A stretch of DNA of 64,000 nucleotides from Pseudoscardovia suis (GTDB lineage: Bacteria > Actinomycetota > Actinomycetes > Actinomycetales > Bifidobacteriaceae): positions 62,001-126,000 of the forward strand of contig NZ_PGFC01000004.1 of NCBI RefSeq assembly GCF_002797875.1, read 5' to 3'. Positions within the stretch are counted from its first letter, which is position 1, and every line of letters begins with the position of its first letter. A model generated the notes under the pieces. It worked only from the letters and a program-made list of their open reading frames with translations, was not told the origin of the DNA and did no database searches. A program made the position numbers and the translations under genes. Of this stretch, positions 46,247 through 54,550 are shown one piece after another.

Positions 46247-46462
46247 TCATCGCGTGCAGATTCCTTCGGAGTCGCCGAAGTCGGAGCTTACGAGTCGTTG
46301 CACGACTCCGCCCCCCCCGCATCGGCGGCTCATTTTCTCTTGTGACACGGAATCGCCCAATGAGAGACCCCGCGTGCTAACGACAGAGGTGTGGATTTCG
46401 ATGAGAGAGTCGGCGAGTGCAGTAATCTCCTCGTCTTGCATCAAAATCGCAGCGGGGTTCAC
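46247..46462 (-). CDS. 71-residue novel ORF, candidate partner of the Panacea antitoxin
   Basis: GTG at 46462 overlaps the stop of the Panacea gene (GTGA) and is preceded by TTGGAGG at 6-nt spacing, so translation is well supported. The first ~47 residues read as an acidic amphipathic helix (MQDEEITALADSLIEIHTS) then STRGLSLGDSVSQEKMSRR. A run of eight C (46311-46318; G on the coding strand) encodes the Gly stretch GGGG. One G fewer would end the protein at 57 residues, one more would extend it to about 83, so length could vary by slippage. No family recognised. It may be a small toxin or the last piece of a decayed gene. Confidence 0.5.
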   Translation of the reverse strand: MNPAAILMQDEEITALADSLIEIHTSVVSTRGLSLGDSVSQEKMSRRCGGGGVVQRLVSSDFGDSEGICTR

Positions 46463-46974
46463 GAATCCTCCAACAGTCGCAGTGTGTTGGAATATCGCGC
46501 CTTGGTCTCAATGACAGCATGGGCGAACGTCGCGCTGGCGTCAAAACCCTTGACATCGTCCGAGTCGAGGATGAGCTGCGGGCTGATGGTTGCGTTCTCG
46601 CCAGCTTTATACGTCTTCGACCATGCACAGCCTTTCCGATGAGAGAGCCGAACTAAGTCGAACGGGGAGAGCCAGCCATATTTTTCCCATGTTTTTTCCA
46701 TGATGCGGTTCTCGCGCTCGCTGAGCGTTGGGACGTGCGATTCGGGTGCGCGTACGGGCAGTCTGCCGTAATGCTTATAAGCGTGGTAGACGGCAGGGCA
46801 CACTGGGCCGTATTCCCATGCCTGGATATCGTCGTCGAACAGCGTTTTGCCGTCCGTGCTAAGGGCGGTGACCTGCGCGAAATAACACAGTTTGTTCAAC
46901 GACAGATTCGAAAGGGAAGCGTTGTTGCCATGGTGAGACACAAGCCATGCAGCGATGTCAAGCGAAGTAGTCAT
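46459..46974 (-). CDS. Panacea (SocA-like, DUF4065) domain antitoxin
   Basis: 171 residues. The Panacea core is LSLNKLCYFAQVTALSTDGKTLFDDDIQAWEYGPVCPAVYHAYKHYG, followed by VPTLSERENRIMEKTWEKYG. This domain is known as an antitoxin unit paired with many unrelated toxins, and earlier as phage GepA and SocA. ATG 46974 follows AGGGAG; a longer frame adds a basic, unlikely N-terminus. The partner is expected to be adjacent; the only candidate is the overlapping small ORF. Confidence 0.85.
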   Translation of the reverse strand: MTTSLDIAAWLVSHHGNNASLSNLSLNKLCYFAQVTALSTDGKTLFDDDIQAWEYGPVCPAVYHAYKHYGRLPVRAPESHVPTLSERENRIMEKTWEKYGWLSPFDLVRLSHRKGCAWSKTYKAGENATISPQLILDSDDVKGFDASATFAHAVIETKARYSNTLRLLEDS

Positions 46975-47109
46975 GCCAGCTCCCTTTCCACAATGTTTTC
47001 CCGGCAGTGGCCTTATTTGAGAGTGTTTGTTTTTCATAAGACCCATGTACGCAACATTCTATCGGATGGACGAAACGACAACCATAGTTCTTGCGAATTG
47101 GCTTGTAGC

Positions 47110-47634
47110 TTACTGAGCGGAGGGTCTCCCATACAGTTCGGGAATGTGCTGTACCAGAGAATCGATGCGTTCGATGCAGCGAAGAAAGTCCTCCTCTGTG
47201 CCGCCCGTGGGGTCGTCAAGCTCCCAATCGGCGTCGAAAGGCCGTCCAATGAAGGGGCACCGTACGCCGCAGCCCATGGAGATCGCGACATCAGGTGCGG
47301 GAATCTGCCCAATGGTCTTGGGGCTCTGACCGCGCGCAACCATGTCGATGCCGCGCGAATCCCGCAGCACCCGCACGGCATCAGGGTTGATGGAATCCGC
47401 GATGTCCGTTCCAGCGGACGCGAAACGGAACTCGGCATACCGCCGATCCGATGCTTGGTAATGCTCGGCAATCGCCTGGGCTATCTGGCTGCGGCAGGCA
47501 TTGTGCGTGCAGATGAACGCAACGATGCGTTCGCCTGTCTTCCGCTCGCTGCTGTGGTCCTCGGCACCGTTTTGGATCGTGGGGCTGCCGGTATCCAGAG
47601 AGTTGCCGGTATCCATGGGATTTTTCGTGTTCAT
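47110..47634 (-). CDS. ArsC-like low-Mr phosphatase-fold arsenate reductase
   Basis: 174 residues. The P-loop Cys42 and Arg48 are in FICTHNACRSQIAQA; MGCGVRCP provides two further cysteines, and WELDDPTGG the acidic residue. This is the thiol/disulfide or mycothiol-type ArsC variant (MGCGxxCP). It reduces arsenate to arsenite or acts as a phosphatase. No arsB or arsR is nearby. ATG 47634 follows GGAGGCGC; an upstream ATG (47670) has a weaker site. The N-terminal 30 residues are Thr/Asn/Gly-rich and not conserved-looking. Confidence 0.82.
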   Translation of the reverse strand: MNTKNPMDTGNSLDTGSPTIQNGAEDHSSERKTGERIVAFICTHNACRSQIAQAIAEHYQASDRRYAEFRFASAGTDIADSINPDAVRVLRDSRGIDMVARGQSPKTIGQIPAPDVAISMGCGVRCPFIGRPFDADWELDDPTGGTEEDFLRCIERIDSLVQHIPELYGRPSAQ

Positions 47635-47666
47635 ATGCGCCTCCGTGGTTGTTAGGATGCTAGTGT

Positions 47667-48224
47667 TCATTGGAATCTCACTCTCATTTCATGCCAGATC
47701 ACGCCACCATGGGTGGATTCGGAGATTCCCTCGTCAATGAATCCAAATGATGCGTAATAGTGCACAAGCCGGTCCTTGCAAGTGAGCACGACGCCACGGC
47801 GTCCATCCCTGCGCGCGTCATCGATGACGCGTTTCAGCAAAGTCCCTGCGTAACCGTGCCTGCGAAAAGCCGGAAGGGTGTCCACGCCGAAAATCATCTG
47901 CCATGAGCCACTCGGATCGTGCATGGTGGCGTCGTCATACATCGCGTCGAGCAAATGGGGTTCGTCGGTCGTCATGCCGTTCACGAAGCTCACGATGCGC
48001 ATGTCGTGCAGGGCAGTGGGACTCGGGGCACTGCGATGTGAAGCAGCATGATGCGGGTCAACGGGCACTTCGAGCAGCCAGAAATGATCGGGGTACTGCT
48101 GCAACCGCGCCGCGAGGGCTTCACGTGTCGCCGCCTCTGCGGGTGGGAAGCATTCGCGTTCGATGGCATCGAGTGCGTCAATGTCAGCGGGTGTGGCGGT
48201 GCGGATGCGATAATCGGGACTCAC
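47667..48224 (-). CDS. GNAT-family N-acetyltransferase
   Basis: About 185 residues with the GNAT pattern: IRTATPADIDALDAIERECFP at the start, LPAFRRHGYAGTLLKRVIDDA as the acetyl-CoA loop (Q/RxxGxG/A type), and HYYASFGFIDEG at the end. Substrate unknown. The GTG at 48224 puts the fold at residue 5; an ATG at 48305 would add a 27-residue extension. No clear ribosome-binding site for either. It follows the ABC-2 genes at 100 bp or less and may share their transcript. Confidence 0.8.
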   Translation of the reverse strand: MSPDYRIRTATPADIDALDAIERECFPPAEAATREALAARLQQYPDHFWLLEVPVDPHHAASHRSAPSPTALHDMRIVSFVNGMTTDEPHLLDAMYDDATMHDPSGSWQMIFGVDTLPAFRRHGYAGTLLKRVIDDARRDGRRGVVLTCKDRLVHYYASFGFIDEGISESTHGGVIWHEMRVRFQ

Positions 48225-48327
48225 ACGCCCATCGTATCGCGTGTAAGCCGCGGAACACAGCGAAGCGCCAGCGGGCAGGCGATGCAAGTCAGCAGTACGT
48301 CGCATGACCGCCATGGCATCATCGGCA

Positions 48328-49626
48328 TCATCGCGATCGCACGCGCCCCACAATCACTGCGCATACCACAAACCCCACTCCGAATGCCACCATCAGTGCT
48401 GTGGAGCATGCCCAGCCGTTCATATTCGGGGTGGCGATTACCGACGCATCCCCTCCAAAAGCCTGATTGAGCGAATCGACGAACCACCAGCCCGGCAGTA
48501 TCTTCGCGATGGCAGCAACCGGTGGGGACATGAGCCATTGCGGGAGCCATGCGCCGGAAAGGAACGCGGAGACCAGGCCGATGGTGTTGACAATGCCGTT
48601 GGCGGTCGCTGCGGTGACATGGAACTGCGACACCAGAAAGCCGAACGCCACGCACACCAGACACAGCACAAACAAAGATGTGGCGCTCAGTGCGAGACTG
48701 ACCGTATTGACACTGGCCAGTCCAGACCCGCGAGTCATGCATGCCCCCAGTGCAATCGCCAGGCAGCACAGCCACATGGCGACGCCGATGGCGGAGCATA
48801 CGAGCAGCAGCTGCCAGCGGGCGGACGCAGGATTTTGTGCGGAAACCCTGATCCGTTCCCGGGTGCGTGGTGCGTTGAATTCCGTCATCACAAGAATCAC
48901 CGCGAGCGACACCGACATGATGACGGCGTAAATCATGGCGGCGCACGAGTCGCGGAACACGAGGCTGGGGGCGAATCCTTCGATATCCGCCTGGGTCTGC
49001 TGAGAATCCGACGCTTGGGAATCCGACGCTGCGCGCCGCACGCTCGCCGTGGGGTTGGTTCGTAAGTCTTGCGCCGTGTGTATCGCGGTATCGAATGCCG
49101 CGTTGACGTCGCTCTCCGGATTGGCGATGAGTGCTGTGCGCGCGGAATTGAGGAAACCGTTGATTCGAACGCCTTCCATTGCGGATACCGCCGATTCGCT
49201 GCCGCCATCGTTGTTACCGCTGCCGCCGGACCCTACGGAACCCAGCCGCGGCATGTCTGTGTTGTTTTTCACGGCGGAAGCGAAATCATTCGTATAGCCT
49301 TGCGGCACGATGACGATGAAATCCGCTTGCTGGGTGGCGATGGCATCGTCGATTGCGGTCTCGGAATCCTCGACGTCCACCAGATTGGCGCTCGACGCCA
49401 GATATGTGCGCAGCGCATCGCCGACGCAATGCTCGCCGTCGCTGTCGCGGTCAATGATCGCCACGTTGTTGCGTGGTGGATCGAATGTCTGCGCGCCGGT
49501 TTGCGAAGTTGAGCCTACCGTTCCCCACGCTAGGAGCGCTGCCAGCATGCCCAGTCCGATCAGATACGCCAACAGCTGGGGAAGGTGAGCGCGCACCACC
49601 AGCCATGCGGCTTTACAGGTTGTCAT
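48328..49626 (-). CDS. ABC-2 type exporter permease B
   Basis: 432 residues. One N-terminal helix (~18-38), a large external domain (~40-220) with VDVEDSETAIDDAIATQQADFIVIVPQGY, then five helices in the C-terminal half, as in YhgE/Pip or ABC-2 exporters. The external loop carries a Gly/Ser/Asn stretch and a Ser/Gln-rich stretch. It overlaps the previous permease gene by 14 bp, so the pair is co-translated. Together with the ATPase it likely exports a drug or peptide. Confidence 0.85.
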   Translation of the reverse strand: MTTCKAAWLVVRAHLPQLLAYLIGLGMLAALLAWGTVGSTSQTGAQTFDPPRNNVAIIDRDSDGEHCVGDALRTYLASSANLVDVEDSETAIDDAIATQQADFIVIVPQGYTNDFASAVKNNTDMPRLGSVGSGGSGNNDGGSESAVSAMEGVRINGFLNSARTALIANPESDVNAAFDTAIHTAQDLRTNPTASVRRAASDSQASDSQQTQADIEGFAPSLVFRDSCAAMIYAVIMSVSLAVILVMTEFNAPRTRERIRVSAQNPASARWQLLLVCSAIGVAMWLCCLAIALGACMTRGSGLASVNTVSLALSATSLFVLCLVCVAFGFLVSQFHVTAATANGIVNTIGLVSAFLSGAWLPQWLMSPPVAAIAKILPGWWFVDSLNQAFGGDASVIATPNMNGWACSTALMVAFGVGFVVCAVIVGRVRSR

Positions 49627-51112
49627 AGCTGGTCCTCCTCAGTTCAACGACAGCAAGCGCAAGCCCCACCGCGCTCATGCACGCGAGCACGAGCACGGTG
49701 TGCGCGAACGGCGTGAGGCTGTGGTAATACAGCAGGTCGTAAAACAGGTTCGTCACCTGCTTGCATGGATTGAGGTGTTGCAGCAGGGGCGCCGCGCGCT
49801 GCACGGAATCGGCGAACGCCATGTTGCCAAACATGCCGGTGAATGCCGATAGCACCAAGGTGATGATGATGGAGAGCCCCGTCTTCGTGCCCAGTGCGAG
49901 CCGCGGCACCGCGCCCAAGGCGAGTCCCAGTGTCGTTGTTACAAGCGCCGCCATCGCCAATGCCGCCACGGCGAGGCCATCGCGCCCGTTGATGGGAACG
50001 TGCATGACGAACCGCACGTAGGCAAAATCGACAAGCAGGCATACGAATGCCTCCAGCCACACGGAGAGCATGACCGCGGCGATTTTGGGAAGTCTGCTCA
50101 GCGGCGAGACGCAGACGCGGGCGCCCAGCTCCGACAGGTTCGCTTGGAGCTTGGTGATTTGCTCGCACGCCAGCGTCATTGCCATGAAGGTCGCCATGGC
50201 GATGATGGCGAAATGGTATCGCGCCATGTCATGCGCAGCTGCGTAACCTTGCGCTGGTTCGAGATAACTGGAAGAGCCGTCCGACTGCGCTGTATGAATG
50301 AATTCATCGGTTGTGCTTTGCACAATGGATTTGATCCACGCGGTGTCGTTGAGTTTGCTGGGGTCGGTGGCGGCGGTTTGAGCGATGCGTTGGGTGATTG
50401 CCTGTGTGACCGCTTGCGTGATCATGGTCGATTGCGTGTTGAATTGTTCGAGGAGCGCTTCGAGCGCGATGAGCGACCATGCGCTTCCATCTCCGCCGTG
50501 TGACGAGGCTTGCGCTACGTTTTCCGCTGTGTGTTGCGATACCGTCAGGTGCAGGCGGGTTGAGAAGTCCGAGGCGGTTGTTGCGGCTGTGGTGTTCGCG
50601 GTATCCGTGTTGCTGGTGGCGTCGGTGGTATTGATGTCGCCGGTATCGCCCGCATTGCCTGTGTCGCTGATGACGCTCACGTATGCCATGACCTGCTGGG
50701 AATCCAGCAATTGCTCGGCTTGCTCGGTCGTGGAGACATCGGTGCGTTCGATGAGTCGGGTGGTGGCGTCGGTTTTCGTGTCGTCTGCTTGGTCTGCGTC
50801 TTCCTGTTGGGCGTCTTCCTGTTGGGCGCCGCTGATTGCATTGATGAATTCGTCTGCGCCGGGTGAATTCCGCCACGCATCGTCACGCACGACCGCCACC
50901 GTTGCAGGGGCGATTGTCGTTTGCTCGGCGACATTGCCGAACACCCCTTGCACAAGCGTCGCGACGATGCAGGGGAACGCGATGAGCCAGAACACAGCGG
51001 ATGGATTGCGTAGCGTGCATCTGAGCTCCATGCGCAGTGTGGAGAGGAATGCCATCCATGAAGCGCCGCGGGAGCCCGCAGCGCGAGGGGAACCTACTGT
51101 GTGACGAGCCAT
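49613..51112 (-). CDS. ABC-2 type exporter permease A
   Basis: 499 residues, same topology as its partner: one N-terminal helix (AVFWLIAFPCIVATLVQGVF), a long external domain (~65-300) rich in Thr, Asp and Ser with a ThrAspAsn repeat (NTTDATSNTDTANTTAATT), then five or six helices. GAAGGAGGGCATC precedes ATG 51112. Fits a heterodimeric ABC-2 exporter with the next gene. Substrate unknown; no regulator gene is adjacent. Confidence 0.85.
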   Translation of the reverse strand: MARHTVGSPRAAGSRGASWMAFLSTLRMELRCTLRNPSAVFWLIAFPCIVATLVQGVFGNVAEQTTIAPATVAVVRDDAWRNSPGADEFINAISGAQQEDAQQEDADQADDTKTDATTRLIERTDVSTTEQAEQLLDSQQVMAYVSVISDTGNAGDTGDINTTDATSNTDTANTTAATTASDFSTRLHLTVSQHTAENVAQASSHGGDGSAWSLIALEALLEQFNTQSTMITQAVTQAITQRIAQTAATDPSKLNDTAWIKSIVQSTTDEFIHTAQSDGSSSYLEPAQGYAAAHDMARYHFAIIAMATFMAMTLACEQITKLQANLSELGARVCVSPLSRLPKIAAVMLSVWLEAFVCLLVDFAYVRFVMHVPINGRDGLAVAALAMAALVTTTLGLALGAVPRLALGTKTGLSIIITLVLSAFTGMFGNMAFADSVQRAAPLLQHLNPCKQVTNLFYDLLYYHSLTPFAHTVLVLACMSAVGLALAVVELRRTSYDNL

Positions 51113-51186
51113 GATGCCCTCCTTCCTTCTCTCTTCTCTCTGTGTACACTGCTGTGCGAGCTCATTATGCGAGCTGGTCGCGCGAG

Positions 51187-52164
51187 CTAGTCGCGCAGCT
51201 TCTTGCCGGTGAGCGCGAGGAACACGTCGTTGAGGGTGGGCGGTTGCGATGTCACGTGGCCGATGCGCACGCCCGCCCCGTGCAAGGCATCGAGCACGTC
51301 GATGAGATTGCGGTCGCCTTGCGTGCAGACGATGGTGAGCTCGCTGCCATTGCGGTCAACGGAATCGACATGGGGGAGGGCTTCAATGGCGGAGACCGCG
51401 TCATCCGTCAGATCGGCGGCATCCACGGTGATGGTCTCGCCGGTGTCGGTCATCGCTGTGAGCTGCGTCGCCGTGCCGAGCGCCAGATGCCGGCCGCGAT
51501 CCATGATGAGGATCCGGTCGCAGATCTGCTCGACCTCCTCCATGTAATGGCTCGTGTACACCACCGTGGCGCCTTGCGCATTCAGACGTTTGATGCCCTC
51601 CAGAATCGCGTTGCGGCTTTGCGGATCCACCGCCACCGTCGGCTCGTCGAAGAAAATCAACTCGGGTTTGTGCGCTATGCCACAGGCGATGTTGAGGCGG
51701 CGTAGCAATCCTCCCGACAGTTTCTTGGGGCGGAACCGGCGGTAATCCTCCAATCCCACGAATTCGATGGCTTCGTCCACGAGTTGCGCGCGGCGGGTGC
51801 GGTCAGGCACATACAGCGAACAGAAGTAATCAATGTTTTCTTGTACGTTCAACGCATCGAACACCGCCACGTCTTGCGGCACCACGCCGATGCGCCGACG
51901 CAGCTCGTAGGATCTGGGCGTCATGCGCTCGCCGAGGATCGTGATGCTCCCCGATTCGAAGGTGAGCAGGCCGAGCATGCAGCGGATCGCCGTCGTCTTG
52001 CCTGATCCGTTGGGGCCAAGAAGTCCGAAAATCTCGCCGTCGTGCACCATGAGGTCAAAGGAGTCCAGCGCTAGCATGTCGCCATAGGATTTCGTTAGGC
52101 CTTCGACGTTGATGGCCTCGGTCTTCTCTGACGTGCTGGAATGGAGCGGGGTTGTGCTTTCCAT
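51187..52164 (-). CDS. ABC transporter ATP-binding protein
   Basis: 325 residues. Walker A GPNGSGKTT, signature LSGGLLRRLNIA, Walker B ELIFFDEPTVAVD and switch His in VVYTSHYMEE. The C-terminal ~90 residues are the extra domain common in DrrA-type drug exporters (RGRHLALGTATQL). Drives the two ABC-2 permeases directly downstream, 74 bp away. ATG 52164 gives MESTTPLHSS; no strong ribosome-binding site. Confidence 0.92.
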   Translation of the reverse strand: MESTTPLHSSTSEKTEAINVEGLTKSYGDMLALDSFDLMVHDGEIFGLLGPNGSGKTTAIRCMLGLLTFESGSITILGERMTPRSYELRRRIGVVPQDVAVFDALNVQENIDYFCSLYVPDRTRRAQLVDEAIEFVGLEDYRRFRPKKLSGGLLRRLNIACGIAHKPELIFFDEPTVAVDPQSRNAILEGIKRLNAQGATVVYTSHYMEEVEQICDRILIMDRGRHLALGTATQLTAMTDTGETITVDAADLTDDAVSAIEALPHVDSVDRNGSELTIVCTQGDRNLIDVLDALHGAGVRIGHVTSQPPTLNDVFLALTGKKLRD

Positions 52165-52322
52165 AAAACCATTGTTGCATGGAACCATGCTTCGCGGGCG
52201 GTTGCGTGTCCCACGGGCGTGGCCGTTGGGAATTGCCGCGGAGCGTGGCCGTTCCATGGCTTGTGATATCTTGTTAAGCCTATGGCCTGCCAGAGCGGGC
52301 CCCTTTGTAGGAAAGATATTTC

Positions 52323-54548
52323 GTGTCTGAATTCCAATCCTTTGACAATTTTTCTGAAGACAACTCTGCCGACAACACCACTTCGTCGCGCCATGCCCGT
52401 GCAGCGGAGGCAGCGGACGGACTGTTTCATCATGACGATGCCAAGCATGACGGCAAGAAACACGGCAAGCGCAACGGCGACGCCGGCAAGAAGCCATCCC
52501 ACAAGTCCCATGGCAAGTCCCACAAGAAGAACGATCGCGACGCGCTGGAAATAGAACCGCAGGCTGCGGAATTCTCGGCGGATGAGATAAGCCACGACGC
52601 TGACCGCGCCGACCTTACATTCGAGCAGCTCGGTGTGCCGCAGCCCATCGTGGACGTGCTCGCCAAGGATGGCAAGGTCACCGCATTCCCCATCCAAGCG
52701 GACACGCTGCCTGATTCGCTGTCCGGGCGCGACATCCTCGGCCGCGGCCGCACGGGTTCGGGCAAGACGCTGGCCTTCGCCATCCCGCTTGTTACGCGGC
52801 TTGGGCAGGGAAGCGGCGCCGCAGCGATGCGTGATTTCAAGCGTTTGAAGAAGGCCGGGAAGGCGGCGGACCTGCGCCTGCCGCATCCGCGTGGCATGGT
52901 GCTCGCCCCCACCCGTGAGCTCGTCAATCAGATCGACGAGGTCATCCAGCCTCTTGCACACGCCTATGGCATGAAAACCGTCACGATTTACGGCGGCGTC
53001 AAGCAGGGTCGCCAGGTTGACAAGCTGCGCCGCGGCGCCGACATTGTGCTCGCGTGCCCTGGGCGTCTCGAAGACCTGCTGGGCCAGGGATTGCTCACAC
53101 TCGAGGGCGTGGAAGTCAGCGTGCTTGACGAGGCCGACGAAATGGCGGACATGGGCTTCCTGCCTGCCGTGACGCGCCTTCTGGAGCAAACCGACCCGCA
53201 CGGGCAGCGCATGCTGTTTTCGGCGACGCTTGACCATGGCGTCGACAAGGTGGTCGAACAGTTCCTCACCGATGCCAAGGTGCATGCGGTCGCGGATTCC
53301 GACGAACCCGTGGACACGATGACGCACCACCTGTTCGCCGTCACCCAAGGCAACAAGCATGAGGTGATTCGCGAGCTGGCGAGCGGCATGGGCAAGCGCA
53401 TTTTCTTCACGCGCACGAAGTTCCAGGCGCAGAAGATGGCCAAGAAGCTCATCCAGCAGGGCATTCCTGCAGTCGACCTGCAAGGCAATCTGTCGCAAAA
53501 CAAGCGCGACCGCAACCTTGCTGCGTTCGCTGACGGCACTGTGCGCGTGCTGGTCGCCACCGATGTGGCGGCACGCGGCATCGATGTGAACGGCGTGGAA
53601 CTCGTGGTGCAGACCGAGCCGCCGAAAGACCCCAAGTCGTTCCAGCATCGTTCCGGCCGCACCGCGCGCGCCGGCAACAGCGGCGACGTGGTGACCCTCG
53701 TGCTGCCTGACCAGCGCAAGCTCGCAAGGAATCTGTTCCGCAAGGCCGGCATCGAGGTCGAACCGGTGGAGGTCACTCCCGGCAGCGACGAGATCGAGGC
53801 GCTGGTGGGCGAGCATGCGCCGCTGGTGGAAGGCTGGAGCCTGCAAGGCGTGCTGGACGCCCAGAAGGCCGCCAAGAAGGAAGCGCAGAAAGCGCAGAAG
53901 GAAGCGAAGGCTGAGAAGGAAGCGCAAAAGGCTGCGCGTAAGGCCTCCAAGAAGGCGCACGGAAAGTCCTCTGGCAAGAAGCGTTCCGATGGTGGCGAGG
54001 ACGTTGCGTTTGCCAAGCGTGGCAAGGCTGCGGCGGGCAATCGTGCGGCGGAGCGCCATGGGCACAAGCATGACCGTGACGACCGCTGGGATGACCGCCG
54101 TGACGACCGTCGCGATGACCGTCACAGCAAGCGGAATCGCCGTGATGACCGCCGTGATGACCGCCGCGGTGGTTTCCGCGATGATGGATTCCAGGATTTC
54201 GGTCCCCAGCGTGGGCGCAAGGGCAAGCATCATCATGATGATGCGAATTTCGAATACGGGCGCGCCGAGTATGAGCGTTCGCAGCGCGAACGTGGCTGGG
54301 ATCGAGATGATCGCGACAATGACGGCCGTCACGACCGCAGCGATTATGTCGATTTCGGCAAGCGTGGCGGGGCGCGCGGCGGCAAGCATGGTGGACGCAA
54401 GGGCAACGGCGGCAACGGTCACGGCAACAGCCGCGGTGGTCGCGGCGGTGTGCGTTCGTTCGGCGGTTCGCGCGGCGGTGGCAAGCGCGGTGGCAATTAT
54501 GGTGGCCGTGGCAATGGTGGCCGTGGCTTCTCGCGCGGCAGGCACTGA
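52323..54548 (+). CDS. DEAD-box RNA helicase with RD/RGG tail
   Basis: 741 residues. Helicase core at about 95-480: Q-motif FPIQADTLPDSL, Walker A GRTGSGKTLAF, PTRELVNQ, DEAD in VLDEADEMADMGF, SATLDHG, then ATDVAARGIDV and HRSGRTARAG. The N-terminal ~80 residues are His/Lys/Asp-rich. The tail (about 520-741) has a Lys/Ala helix (AKKEAQKAQKEAK), an RDDRRDD repeat and a Gly/Arg RGG region ending GGRGFSRGRH, typical of RNA-binding low-complexity tails. GTG 52323 follows AGGAAAG. Likely a cold-shock or ribosome-assembly helicase; no gene-specific role seen. Confidence 0.93.
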   Translation: MSEFQSFDNFSEDNSADNTTSSRHARAAEAADGLFHHDDAKHDGKKHGKRNGDAGKKPSHKSHGKSHKKNDRDALEIEPQAAEFSADEISHDADRADLTFEQLGVPQPIVDVLAKDGKVTAFPIQADTLPDSLSGRDILGRGRTGSGKTLAFAIPLVTRLGQGSGAAAMRDFKRLKKAGKAADLRLPHPRGMVLAPTRELVNQIDEVIQPLAHAYGMKTVTIYGGVKQGRQVDKLRRGADIVLACPGRLEDLLGQGLLTLEGVEVSVLDEADEMADMGFLPAVTRLLEQTDPHGQRMLFSATLDHGVDKVVEQFLTDAKVHAVADSDEPVDTMTHHLFAVTQGNKHEVIRELASGMGKRIFFTRTKFQAQKMAKKLIQQGIPAVDLQGNLSQNKRDRNLAAFADGTVRVLVATDVAARGIDVNGVELVVQTEPPKDPKSFQHRSGRTARAGNSGDVVTLVLPDQRKLARNLFRKAGIEVEPVEVTPGSDEIEALVGEHAPLVEGWSLQGVLDAQKAAKKEAQKAQKEAKAEKEAQKAARKASKKAHGKSSGKKRSDGGEDVAFAKRGKAAAGNRAAERHGHKHDRDDRWDDRRDDRRDDRHSKRNRRDDRRDDRRGGFRDDGFQDFGPQRGRKGKHHHDDANFEYGRAEYERSQRERGWDRDDRDNDGRHDRSDYVDFGKRGGARGGKHGGRKGNGGNGHGNSRGGRGGVRSFGGSRGGGKRGGNYGGRGNGGRGFSRGRH

Positions 54549-54550
54549 CC

